Part shown: in pieces, positions 8,962-17,682 of the stretch
How the letters are laid out: every line of letters starts with the position of its first letter
Position numbering within the stretch: position 1 is the first letter of the stretch
Assembly (NCBI GenBank): GCA_031292275.1
Contig: JARLHL010000008.1
Location: 42,177 to 106,176, forward strand
Direction of reading: 5' to 3'
Source of the DNA: Desulfocapsaceae bacterium
Lineage (GTDB): Bacteria > Desulfobacterota > Desulfobulbia > Desulfobulbales > Desulfocapsaceae
DNA length: 64,000 nt
Position numbers and translations under genes: made by a program
Notes under the pieces: generated by a model
Databases searched by the model: none
What the model saw: the letters and a program-made list of their open reading frames with translations, nothing else
Told to the model about the DNA's origin: nothing

Positions 8962-11373
8962 GTGGAATATAATGATTCATTGAGCATCGGTATGGACGAT
9001 TTTTCCGGTAATGAAGATATGGAAATACCCGACGTATTACCGATGATGGCCGTACGCGATGTGGTTATTTTCAACTATATGATAATTCCACTTTTTGTCG
9101 GTCGCCCGAATTCCGTTGAAGCCGTCAACGAGGCCCTCGGCTCCAATAAATTGCTGATGCTGGTAACCCAGAGGGACGCCACCAAGGATAATCCCGTCGC
9201 CGAAGATCTGTACGAGGTGGGGATGGTCTGCATGGTCATGCGCACCCTGAAGCTGCCCGATGGCCGGCTGAAGGTGCTGGTCCAGGCCATGTCCAAGGCC
9301 CGCATCAAGGAGTATAAACGCAAGGAACCATCCTTTCAGGTCTCCGTTGAGGTGATCGAAGAGGAGGAACCCGGGCCGATCACCGTCGAGGTCGAGGCCA
9401 TGATGCGCACCGTTCGGGATCAGACGGAGAAGATCATGTCCCTCAGGGGCATTCTGTCTGCTGATCTGATGATGATCATCAACAATATCGAGGAACCCGG
9501 CCGCCTGGCCGATCTGGTCGGCTCCAATCTGCGTCTGAAAATAGTCGAATCCCAGGCTATTCTAGAGGAGACCAACCCTGTAAAACGGCTCAAACTGGTC
9601 AGCGAGCTGCTGGCCAAGGAGCTTGAGGTTTCCACTGTTCAGGCCAAGATCCAGAACGATGCCAAGGAGGAGATGAGCAAATCCCAGCGTGAGTATTATC
9701 TCCGCGAGCAGCTGCATGCCCTGCAGAAGGAGCTGGGGGATACCGACGAACGCATTCAGGAGATCGAAGAGCTTGAAAAGAAGCTGAAGAAAAGAAAGAT
9801 GCCCAAAGCTATCCGGAAGGAGGCAAAAAAGCAGCTTAGCCGCATGGAGATGATGCATCCCGATTCCTCCGAGGCCACCATCATCAGGACCTATATCGAC
9901 TGGATCCTTGATGTACCCTGGGAGAAAAGCACCCGTGACCGGCTCGATCTGGTGGCCGCTAAAGAGGTCCTGGACGAGGATCATTTCGGCCTTGAGAAGG
10001 TGAAGGAGCGGATCCTGGAATATCTGGCGGTCCGGAAGCTAAATACGACCACCAAGGGTCCCATCCTCTGTTTTGTCGGCCCTCCGGGGGTTGGCAAGAC
10101 CTCGCTCGGACAGTCCATCGCCCGGGCCATGGGGCGGAAGTTCCACCGCATGTCGCTGGGAGGTATGCGCGACGAGGCTGAAATCCGCGGTCATCGCCGG
10201 ACCTATATCGGGGCCATGCCGGGCAGGATTATTCAGGGGCTGAAGACTGTCAAATCCAATAATCCCATCTTTATGATGGATGAGATCGATAAGATCGGCT
10301 CGGATTATCGGGGCGATCCCTCTTCGGCCCTTCTTGAAGTCCTGGATCCCGAGCAGAATTTCGAATTTTCCGATCATTATCTAAATCTGCCCTTCGACCT
10401 CTCCAAGGTGATGTTCATCACCACCGCCAATATGAGCGACACCATTCCCAGTCCGCTCCTGGACAGGATGGAGGTCATCCGGCTGTCGGGCTATACCCAG
10501 GAGGAAAAACTTGTTATCGCCAATCGTTATCTGGTGCCGCGGCAGTTGAAGGAAAACGGTATCGAGGCGACGCACATCAAGCTGCAGGACGAGACCCTGA
10601 CTTATATTATTACCCATTACACCCATGAGGCGGGACTGCGGAATCTGGAGCGTGAGATCGGCAAGATCTGCCGGAAGGTTGCCCGGAAAATTGCCGAGGG
10701 CGGCAGGGGACCCTACAGTATTACCAGGCAGACCATAGATAAGTATTTGGGGCCGCCCAAGTCCATTCCCGATTCCGAGATCCAGACCCTGGATCAGCCC
10801 GGCCTGGTCACCGGTCTGGCCTGGACCGAGGTGGGAGGCGAGATCCTGCATATCGAGGTCAACCTGATGCCCGGAAAAGGTAAGCTGACCCTCACGGGGC
10901 AGCTTGGGGATGTGATGAAGGAGTCGGCTCAGGCTGCACTGACCTATTGCCGCAGCCGTTCCCAGGAAATGGGCGTTGAAGAGGATTACTTTGATAAGAT
11001 TGATATCCATGTCCATGTCCCGGCCGGAGCCATTCCCAAGGATGGCCCTTCCGCCGGTATCACCATGGCCACTGCCCTCTATTCGGCCATAGCCAAGAAA
11101 AAGCTGATCAAAGGTCTGGCCATGACCGGTGAGGTGACGCTGCGCGGTCGGGTTCTTCCCATCGGCGGCCTGAAGGAAAAGGCGTTGGCGGCCCTTCGTG
11201 CCAATATCAATAAGGTCATCATTCCGGATCAGAACAAGATGGATCTGAGCGAGATTCCGGCGGATGTCAAAGAGAAGATGCAATTTTTTCCCGTGAAGGA
11301 CATGGACGAGGTCGTCCGCATTGCCTTTGGACACCCGGAAAAAAAGACTGGCCGGAGGCAGCGTAAGGCTTAG
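8962..11373 (+). CDS. lon: ATP-dependent protease Lon
   Basis: Lon unfolds and degrades damaged and regulatory proteins in the cytoplasm. Counting from the GTG at 8962, it has 803 residues. The N-terminal substrate domain covers about 25-220, followed by a coiled region and an AAA+ module with Walker [10 protein letters not shown] near 373-381. The protease domain has Ser697 in KDGPSAG and Lys740 in GLKEKALA, the same 43-residue spacing as the E. coli dyad. I prefer the GTG because AGGAGG lies 5 bases upstream. An in-frame ATG at 8896 behind GGTGAG would add 22 residues and cannot be excluded. Confidence 0.97.
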   Translation: MEYNDSLSIGMDDFSGNEDMEIPDVLPMMAVRDVVIFNYMIIPLFVGRPNSVEAVNEALGSNKLLMLVTQRDATKDNPVAEDLYEVGMVCMVMRTLKLPDGRLKVLVQAMSKARIKEYKRKEPSFQVSVEVIEEEEPGPITVEVEAMMRTVRDQTEKIMSLRGILSADLMMIINNIEEPGRLADLVGSNLRLKIVESQAILEETNPVKRLKLVSELLAKELEVSTVQAKIQNDAKEEMSKSQREYYLREQLHALQKELGDTDERIQEIEELEKKLKKRKMPKAIRKEAKKQLSRMEMMHPDSSEATIIRTYIDWILDVPWEKSTRDRLDLVAAKEVLDEDHFGLEKVKERILEYLAVRKLNTTTKGPILCFVGPPGVGKTSLGQSIARAMGRKFHRMSLGGMRDEAEIRGHRRTYIGAMPGRIIQGLKTVKSNNPIFMMDEIDKIGSDYRGDPSSALLEVLDPEQNFEFSDHYLNLPFDLSKVMFITTANMSDTIPSPLLDRMEVIRLSGYTQEEKLVIANRYLVPRQLKENGIEATHIKLQDETLTYIITHYTHEAGLRNLEREIGKICRKVARKIAEGGRGPYSITRQTIDKYLGPPKSIPDSEIQTLDQPGLVTGLAWTEVGGEILHIEVNLMPGKGKLTLTGQLGDVMKESAQAALTYCRSRSQEMGVEEDYFDKIDIHVHVPAGAIPKDGPSAGITMATALYSAIAKKKLIKGLAMTGEVTLRGRVLPIGGLKEKALAALRANINKVIIPDQNKMDLSEIPADVKEKMQFFPVKDMDEVVRIAFGHPEKKTGRRQRKA

Positions 11374-11402
11374 AGCTGTTAGTTGTTTATCTGAGTATTT
11401 GT

Positions 11403-12446
11403 ATGAAATTATACGAATTTATTTCACGAAGGGCTGCTCGTTGGGCAGCCCTTTTGTGCGTTTTCTCAGCTCTAGCCTTTGCCGGTTGGCTGATGAGCTA
11501 TCAGGAGCTTTCCGGACCTGAATCGGATTCTGGCTCTGAAGTGGTGCTGATTCCCCATGGAACCTCAGTGGCTCATATCGGCCATATCCTTGCCCAAGCT
11601 CGACTCATTCATGAGGATATCCGCTTCCCTCTCTATGCCAAGCTTGCCGGATACTCGAAAAAATTCCGGGCAGGTGAGTTCCGGCTGGGAACAGGTCAGT
11701 CTGCCGTCCTGGTCATGAGGGAACTTGCCGCTGCGCCCCAGATCCAGTATCCGGTCACCATCCCAGAAGGCCTGCGGGCCGAGGAGATCGCCCGGATATT
11801 TGCCGACGGCGGCTGGTGCGATTACGACGAGTTTCTTCGTCTTATTCATGATCCTGATTTTATAGAGTCTTTAGGGATTGGGCCGGTCAAGAGCCTGGAA
11901 GGTTATCTGTATCCCGAGACCTATTATCTTGCCCGTTTGTCCACCGACAGCAGAAGTCTCATCAGGAATATGGTCCACCACTTTCAGAAGGTCTGGACTG
12001 AACTCAGCCGCGAGGGGACCGGTAAGCTCGAGAGACAGGAAGTCGTTATTCTGGCCTCCATGGTTGAAAAGGAGACCGCCAATCCTGTCGAGCGGCCGCT
12101 TATTGCCTCTGTTTTTTTCAACAGGATGAAGCTTGGCATGCGGCTCCAGTCCGATCCCACCGTCGTTTACGGTATACGTAATTATTCTGGGACCCTCACA
12201 AAAGAAGACCTGCAGCGGTATACCCCCTACAATACCTACTTGATCCCGGCGCTCCCTGCTGCTCCGATCTGCAACCCGGGCCGGGATTCCCTGAGGGCTG
12301 TTTTTCATCCGGCCAAAGAAGGCTATCTGTATTTCGTGTCGCGCAACGACGGCACGCACCAGTTTTCTAAAAATCTCGCCGAACATAATCAGGCGGTCCA
12401 GAAGTATCAAAAGGACAGAAATATTCAGGAAGAGGGGAGAAGATAG
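11403..12446 (+). CDS. mltG: Endolytic transglycosylase MltG
   Basis: MltG cleaves nascent peptidoglycan glycan strands in the periplasm and helps set strand length. The 347-residue protein has a short cytoplasmic tail and one membrane helix (about 11-32). A LysM-like region and the YceG catalytic domain follow. The motif ASMVEKETANP holds the expected catalytic glutamate, followed by FFNRMKLGMRLQSDPTV. The start ATG has only a weak ribosome site. A terminator-like hairpin covers codons 9-17. It starts 29 bp after lon and may depend on read-through from it. Confidence 0.93.
   Translation: MKLYEFISRRAARWAALLCVFSALAFAGWLMSYQELSGPESDSGSEVVLIPHGTSVAHIGHILAQARLIHEDIRFPLYAKLAGYSKKFRAGEFRLGTGQSAVLVMRELAAAPQIQYPVTIPEGLRAEEIARIFADGGWCDYDEFLRLIHDPDFIESLGIGPVKSLEGYLYPETYYLARLSTDSRSLIRNMVHHFQKVWTELSREGTGKLERQEVVILASMVEKETANPVERPLIASVFFNRMKLGMRLQSDPTVVYGIRNYSGTLTKEDLQRYTPYNTYLIPALPAAPICNPGRDSLRAVFHPAKEGYLYFVSRNDGTHQFSKNLAEHNQAVQKYQKDRNIQEEGRR
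11429..11453 (+). terminator. Terminator-like hairpin inside the 5' end of mltG
   Basis: A perfect 9-bp stem (11429-11437 with 11445-11453) with a 7-base loop is followed by two further T residues (11454-11455). It lies 55 bases after the lon stop, inside mltG codons 9-17. It could end lon transcripts or attenuate mltG. The T-tract is short. Confidence 0.4.
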
Positions 12447-12636
12447 ATGTTGAGTTGCGGCGGGAGTGGTATGCTGAGTCAGCCTTTTAAGGAGATGGGG
12501 CCGGTCCGGGAATTGCCGTTGTACCATGAAGATTCCGGGATGCAAATCCCTGCCTGAGGAAAAAGCAGGAATGCAGACGGGGTGTCCGCCGGCGCAGGTA
12601 CTTAATAATTGATAATCCACTGAATAGGGGCGCAGG

Positions 12637-14283
12637 GTGAAAATCGGGCTGGTGCAGACAAATCCGGTTATCGGTGATTTTCTGGCAAATTGTAAAAAGA
12701 TTGCGGCAAGGGCCCATGAGGCCAGGGACTGCGGCTGCGGCCTCGTTATTTTTCCTGAAATGGCAGTCACTGGCTATCCGCCCCAGGATCTTCTGGAGCG
12801 GACCTCTTTTCTGGACGATCATGGCCATGCCCTTTCCTGGCTGCTCCGTGAACTCCCCCCCATTGATGTGCTGTTCGGTTGTATCGAGAGGCGGGGCGGC
12901 CAACCGGGGAAACCCCTGTATAATTCCGCCGTGGTTGCTCGAGGTGGAGAAATTATATTCAGGGCCAGAAAGCAACTCCTGCCCACCTATGATGTCTTCG
13001 ATGAGACGCGCTATTTTGAGCCGGGATCCCGGACGGAGCTCTACAGGCTGGGTGACTTTACCTTCGGCGTCACAGTCTGCGAGGATATCTGGCATGACCA
13101 GGTCGGCGAATACAGGATTGATCCCGTCCAGGACCTTTTTATAACCGCTAAAAAGCAGCAGACACCCATCGATGCGCTGATCAATGTCTCCGCTTCTCCC
13201 TTCCAGAGAGGCAAAGAGGCCACCCGGCACGAAATCTTTCATACGATTTGCTCCCGTTTTCAGGTCCCGTTCTTCTATGTCAATCAGGTGGGCGGACAGG
13301 ATTCGCTGCTCTTTGACGGCCGCAGCATTGCCATGGACGGCAGGGGCAGGGTGGTGGGGAAGGGCAGGGGCTTTGCCGAGGATTTTATCGTCGTCGATAC
13401 CGAGAGCTGGCAGGGAGACATCCACAGTCCGATTGAGGAGGATGAGATTGCGGCGGTCCATGACGGACTGGTAATGGGGGTCCGGGATTATGTCGGAAAG
13501 TGCGGATTTAAATCCGTTATCCTCGGCCTGTCGGGCGGAATCGATTCCGCCCTGACGGCAGCCCTGGCCGTGGAGGCCCTGGGGGCCGGCAATGTGACGG
13601 GAGTTGCCCTGCCTTCTCCCTACAGTTCGCAGGATTCCCTCAAGGATGCCCGGGCCCTGGCGATGAATCTCGGCTGCAATTTCGAGGTTATTTCCATCAC
13701 CGAGCTGTTTGACGCCTACAGGAAGAGCCTGCACCCCCTCTTTGCCGGTTTGCAGGAAGACCTGACGGAACAGAACATCCAGGCGAGGATTCGCGGAAAC
13801 CTGTTGATGGCCCTGTCCAACAAGTTTGGCCGTCTGCTGCTGACCACGGGGAATAAAAGTGAAATGGCCGTCGGCTATTGTACCCTCTACGGTGATATGA
13901 GCGGAGGCCTGGCGGTGATTTCCGATGTGCCGAAACAGCTCGTTTACGCCCTCTCCCGCTATGTGAATCGGGAGAAGGAGCTCATTCCGGTACGGTCCAT
14001 CACCAAGGCCCCGACGGCCGAGTTGAGACCGGGGCAACTGGACCAGGATGACCTCCCCGCCTATGAGATTCTCGATCAGATCCTTGAGCTGCATCTGGAG
14101 GGGGGGCTCGGTCTGAAGGATATAATTGCTCGGGGTTTTGAGGAACGGGTGGTTCGCGATATCCTGCGCAGGATCCGGATCAATGAGTATAAGAGAAAAC
14201 AGGCGCCCATGGGACTGAAGGTGACCAGCAAGGCCTTCGGCTACGGCAGGAGATATCCAAACGTTCAGAATTATCAGGAATAA
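12637..14283 (+). CDS. nadE: Glutamine-dependent NAD+ synthetase
   Basis: This enzyme catalyses the last step of NAD+ synthesis, amidating deamido-NAD+ with ammonia released from glutamine. The 548-residue protein has an N-terminal nitrilase-type glutaminase domain (about 1-250), with its triad in FPEMAVTGYPP (Glu), ARKQLLPTY (Lys) and VTVCEDIW (Cys). The C-terminal synthetase domain carries the PP-loop LSGGIDSALT. The start is GTG with GCAGG just upstream. The 190 bp after mltG hold a possible hairpin around 12550-12575, with no recognised riboswitch. Confidence 0.96.
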   Translation: MKIGLVQTNPVIGDFLANCKKIAARAHEARDCGCGLVIFPEMAVTGYPPQDLLERTSFLDDHGHALSWLLRELPPIDVLFGCIERRGGQPGKPLYNSAVVARGGEIIFRARKQLLPTYDVFDETRYFEPGSRTELYRLGDFTFGVTVCEDIWHDQVGEYRIDPVQDLFITAKKQQTPIDALINVSASPFQRGKEATRHEIFHTICSRFQVPFFYVNQVGGQDSLLFDGRSIAMDGRGRVVGKGRGFAEDFIVVDTESWQGDIHSPIEEDEIAAVHDGLVMGVRDYVGKCGFKSVILGLSGGIDSALTAALAVEALGAGNVTGVALPSPYSSQDSLKDARALAMNLGCNFEVISITELFDAYRKSLHPLFAGLQEDLTEQNIQARIRGNLLMALSNKFGRLLLTTGNKSEMAVGYCTLYGDMSGGLAVISDVPKQLVYALSRYVNREKELIPVRSITKAPTAELRPGQLDQDDLPAYEILDQILELHLEGGLGLKDIIARGFEERVVRDILRRIRINEYKRKQAPMGLKVTSKAFGYGRRYPNVQNYQE

Positions 14284-14396
14284 AGTGATATTCTGATGCT
14301 GGACGATGGGCAATCATACCCGGAATCATCGGAGGAGGTTCGGCTATAGGAAGTGTAACGGGCAATATCGACGGCCTGAAAAAGAACCATCTGAAG

Positions 14397-16001
14397 GTGC
14401 TTGAGCGGTTGTCTGACCGGCGGGTAGACCCAAACCAGATAATTGGCCAGGATATGGCCAGAGCCCTCTGTCAGATCTCCTTTGAGCTCAACCGGCAGAT
14501 CGGCATTCTCATCCACCGTTCCGGCAAGGTCGAATCGGTGATCGTCGGCACTTTCAACGGGATCATGATACCGCCCTTATCGTCGGTCCGAACCTCGGGG
14601 GGACGTCTGAAAGGCCTGCGTCTGGTCCATACTCATCTTGCCGGCGAGGACATCAGCGACGAGGACTTGATGGATCTTCTCTTCCTGCGTCTGGATATGC
14701 TTTCGGCGCTGCAGGTCGCGGCTGACGGTTTCCCCGGGCTTCTGCTTTCCGTCCATCTTTTGCCGGCTGCGGTGGAGGAGAAAAACTGGGCCTTCCTGAA
14801 GCCGGTCCATCCTGCGGGTCAAAATGAACCGTTTTCTGATTTTATCAGTGAACTTGAGGCTGAATTCGGCAGAAAACATGCCGGGAAAACAGTTGATTCC
14901 GGACAGGATCGGGCCATCTTGGTCAGTGTCAGCATGGAGACGAAAATTCGGGCCGAGGAGTCCCTGCAGGAATTGGTCGAGCTGGCCCGTTCCGATCAGG
15001 TCCTGGTGCTCGACACTGTTCTGCAGCGGACGAGGAAAATGAATCCCCGCCTGATTCTCGGCAAGGGAAAGCTGGCTGAGATCATGATCCGGGCCCTGCA
15101 GCTCGATGCCAATCTCCTGGTCTTCAACCAGGAACTGAATCCCTCCCAGGTCCGGTCGATCACCGACTTTACTGATCTGCGGGTCATCGACCGGACCCAG
15201 CTGATCCTGGACATCTTCGCCCGTCGGGCCATGAGCCGGGAGGGAAAGCTGCAGGTGGAGATGGCCCAGCTGAAGTATATGCTGCCCCGACTGTCGTCGC
15301 GGGACGACGCCCTGTCGCGGCTCTCGGGTGGTATTGGCGCCCGTGGACCCGGAGAGACCAAACTGGAGATCGACAGGCGCAGGATCAACGACCGTCTGAC
15401 CAGATTGACGGGGGAGCTGGAGCATGTGAGCCGTGAGCGCTATCGGCGCCGGGCCAAACGCAGAAAGAAGGACCTGCCTGTGCTGTCCCTGGTGGGATAT
15501 ACCAATGCCGGAAAATCCACCCTGCTCAACACCCTGACCGACAGCGATATTGTTGCCGAGGACAAGCTGTTCGCAACCCTTGATCCCACCAGCCGGAGGC
15601 TGCGTTTTCCGGAGGAAATCGAGGTCATCGTCACGGATACTGTGGGTTTCATTCAGAACCTGCCCGATGAGCTGCTGCAGGCCTTCAAGGCAACTCTGGA
15701 GGAGCTTGGGGAGGCTGATCTGCTGGTCCATGTCATCGATCTTTCGAACCCCTGCTTCCGGGATCATATGGCTGTGGTGGAGAAGCTGTTCCTGGAGCTG
15801 AAACTCACCGATATCCCCTGCCTAAAGGTCTTCAATAAGGTCGACAGGCTACCGGATCCCCTGCCGCTTATCAGAGAGGTGGAGAGGGAAGGCGTGGTGA
15901 TCAGTGCCCTGCAGCGCAATACTCTGAAGCCTTTTTTACAGCAGGCTCAAAGGCTTATCGGCAAGGTGCTAGAAAGAGTGAGCGCCGGAGCAAGGAGATG
16001 A
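14397..16001 (+). CDS. hflX: GTPase HflX (true start probably upstream)
   Basis: HflX is a ribosome-binding GTPase that splits stalled 70S ribosomes under stress. The 534 residues from GTG 14397 include an HflX N-domain, the GGIGARGPGETKLE linker and a G domain with GYTNAGKST, DTVGFIQNLP and FNKVD. Homologues begin about 17 residues earlier, with a segment like the in-frame upstream TGNIDGLKKNHLK. A strong GGAGGAGG site (14331-14338) lies 7 bases before an in-frame ATA (14346), and no ATG, GTG or TTG lies between them. Initiation at ATA, or a sequence error there, is therefore likely. It converges on a PilZ gene with only 3 bp between them. Confidence 0.93.
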   Translation: MLERLSDRRVDPNQIIGQDMARALCQISFELNRQIGILIHRSGKVESVIVGTFNGIMIPPLSSVRTSGGRLKGLRLVHTHLAGEDISDEDLMDLLFLRLDMLSALQVAADGFPGLLLSVHLLPAAVEEKNWAFLKPVHPAGQNEPFSDFISELEAEFGRKHAGKTVDSGQDRAILVSVSMETKIRAEESLQELVELARSDQVLVLDTVLQRTRKMNPRLILGKGKLAEIMIRALQLDANLLVFNQELNPSQVRSITDFTDLRVIDRTQLILDIFARRAMSREGKLQVEMAQLKYMLPRLSSRDDALSRLSGGIGARGPGETKLEIDRRRINDRLTRLTGELEHVSRERYRRRAKRRKKDLPVLSLVGYTNAGKSTLLNTLTDSDIVAEDKLFATLDPTSRRLRFPEEIEVIVTDTVGFIQNLPDELLQAFKATLEELGEADLLVHVIDLSNPCFRDHMAVVEKLFLELKLTDIPCLKVFNKVDRLPDPLPLIREVEREGVVISALQRNTLKPFLQQAQRLIGKVLERVSAGARR

Positions 16002-16004
16002 CGG

Positions 16005-16472
16005 TCAGGGCTGGAGATAGAAGCCCAGATCTTTTTCGAAGACCCGGTCGTCTAAAAATTCACAACCGACATATCCGTTCTTAACGGATATGATGACTAC
16101 ATGTTTGTCGATGGGGGTCTTTTTTTTGTTGTCCAAGGTAAACTGCAGCCGCGCTTTCTGGCCGATCATGATTGCGTGCAGTCCGGTGACTTCAAACCCG
16201 ACACCACTCCGAGAAATGTTTACTACTGTCAGACGTCCGCCGCCGTTGGTCGGTGCGTCGAGAGTGTATGTCCCGGAGAGCTCGGTTTTTTTTCTGTAAT
16301 GTCTGCGAAAATCAAGCAAAAGATTCCATGCGTAATTGCAATTGCACCGAACTTTCAGAGTATGCTGTCTTCCTCGATACTGAGTCACAGGGAGATGCTT
16401 GATTATCCCGCATTGCGGACATTTAATTGTGGCGTTACCCTGCGTGTCGACAAACGCTTTCTGAACGTCCAT
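16005..16472 (-). CDS. PilZ domain protein with N-terminal cysteine cluster
   Basis: PilZ domains usually bind cyclic di-GMP and control motility, exopolysaccharide or pili. In this 155-residue protein an N-terminal CPQC and a later CNC (about 18-45) suggest a small metal-binding ribbon. The PilZ domain follows, with an RRHYRKK arginine motif near 56-62 and NISRSGVGFEV in place of the usual DxSxxG. The first Asp is replaced by Asn, so nucleotide binding is uncertain. It lies tail to tail with hflX. No partner is evident from its position. Confidence 0.8.
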   Translation of the reverse strand: MDVQKAFVDTQGNATIKCPQCGIIKHLPVTQYRGRQHTLKVRCNCNYAWNLLLDFRRHYRKKTELSGTYTLDAPTNGGGRLTVVNISRSGVGFEVTGLHAIMIGQKARLQFTLDNKKKTPIDKHVVIISVKNGYVGCEFLDDRVFEKDLGFYLQP

Positions 16473-16747
16473 TTTCTGCCGTTGTAAATGGTCAAACTGT
16501 TTGTTATCCGAAAAGGAATCCTATCCGAATGATTCTGTCAATTCCGCCCTATTTTAATGATAAAAAAAAATAATTCAAGAAAATAGTAATCTTGGGTAGT
16601 GAATGTATCTGTCCACACGGTCATCACAGAAAAAATCACCGCTGCTGATTCCTTGCTCGCCGCAAATGAAACAACAGGACACGTCTAAAGACTGCTCGAA
16701 CGTCATGCTGCCGAGGATGGACTGGCAGCCTGCTCTTTCCTGGCCCC

Positions 16748-16918
16748 TCAGTCGTAAATGATCGCAGTATACTTTTCCAGGAGCTTTTCCGTCTCTGCAT
16801 CCAGATCCTGAGCCACTTCATGGATCTGATATTCCTTCTTGCAGCCGGTACAGCGCATGCGTACGCGTCTGCACAGTCGGTGAACTTCCAGGGGAGACGA
16901 GCATTTTTTACATTTCAT
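16748..16918 (-). CDS. Small zinc-ribbon protein (56 residues)
   Basis: A short gene lies only 4 bp after the pyrE stop, on the same strand. It begins MKCKKCSSP, has a second pair in RCTGCKKEYQ, and ends in an acidic helix reading ETEKLLEKYTAIIYD. The two CxxC pairs about 20 residues apart form a classic zinc-ribbon pattern. The tight coupling to pyrE and the clean cysteine spacing support it as a real gene. Its function is unknown; it may bind nucleic acid or act as a protein adaptor. Confidence 0.7.
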   Translation of the reverse strand: MKCKKCSSPLEVHRLCRRVRMRCTGCKKEYQIHEVAQDLDAETEKLLEKYTAIIYD

Positions 16919-16922
16919 GGTG

Positions 16923-17474
16923 TCAGCTCAACAGCTCCTCTCTGGTGAAGATGGATTTAAGGATGTAGCCCTTCTTCCGGAGTGTGTCCGCGCCGCCTTC
17001 CTGGCGCTCGACGACGGTAACAACCAGCCCCACCTTGAAACCCTGGGCCTCGACACGGTCGATAACCTTTAACAGGGTGCCGCCGGTGGTCACCACATCC
17101 TCAACCAGGGCGACCCGGCAACCTTCGGGCATGTTTTTCAGCCCTTCAATAAAATTCCCTGTGCCATGTCCCTTAGCCTCTTTTCGAACTATAAAGGCCG
17201 GAATGGGGGCTCCTTCCAAGAAACTCACCAGGGAGACGGCGGTCACCAGCGGATCGGCGCCGAGGGTCATACCGCCCACTGCCTCTATGGGCTGTTTTTC
17301 GGTATGGATCAGCTCCAGGAGCAGTTTGCCGCAGAGGTAGGCCCCTTCGGCGGAAAGAGTCGTCTGTTTGCCGTCGATATAAAAATCCGAAGTCTTTCCG
17401 GATGTCAGGGTGAAAGTTCCCTTTTTATACGATTTATCGAGAAGTATTTCTTTGAGCCGCTGTCTGTCGTCCAT
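16923..17474 (-). CDS. pyrE: Orotate phosphoribosyltransferase
   Basis: PyrE converts orotate and PRPP to orotidine 5'-monophosphate in pyrimidine synthesis. The 183-residue protein has the PRPP-binding signature VALVEDVVTTGGT near its C-terminal third and the family's N-terminal FTLTSGKTSDFYID. I chose ATG 17472-17474 (MDDRQRLKE) with GGAA upstream. A more distal start would add 19 residues not found in the family. A zinc-ribbon gene follows 4 bp later. No other pyrimidine genes are nearby. Confidence 0.95.
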   Translation of the reverse strand: MDDRQRLKEILLDKSYKKGTFTLTSGKTSDFYIDGKQTTLSAEGAYLCGKLLLELIHTEKQPIEAVGGMTLGADPLVTAVSLVSFLEGAPIPAFIVRKEAKGHGTGNFIEGLKNMPEGCRVALVEDVVTTGGTLLKVIDRVEAQGFKVGLVVTVVERQEGGADTLRKKGYILKSIFTREELLS

Positions 17475-17682
17475 AATTTTCCATAATATCTGAGGTTGAG
17501 GAATTCCAGCAAATGCCCGCAAATGGTACATTCTTTTTTGGGCAGTGGAAAGAAAAAACTGGCCAAGATTGAAAAAGTTATGTTATTTTAGAACATTAAA
17601 AATTCCCAAGTATATCCTGTTGCATTCGTAAATGAAAAGAGGCTGAAAATCCAGCGCTCAATTTCCCCAAAAGGAGAAGGCT

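Noticed and set aside
12535..12636. Riboswitch or SECIS-like element before nadE
   Set aside because: Some base pairing is possible, but none of the known riboswitch cores (c-di-GMP-I, TPP, SAM, cobalamin, NAD-I) matches, and no selenocysteine gene context exists.
12487..14313. 608-codon open frame antisense to nadE
   Set aside because: Fully covered by the well-supported nadE; no domain or ribosome site of its own.
16636..16821. Arg-rich 61-codon frame near pyrE
   Set aside because: It overlaps the zinc-ribbon gene in another frame; the latter has clear cysteine motifs.
17532..17682. glmS ribozyme upstream of glmS
   Set aside because: No ribozyme core recognised, the region is short, and the element is mainly known from Firmicutes.
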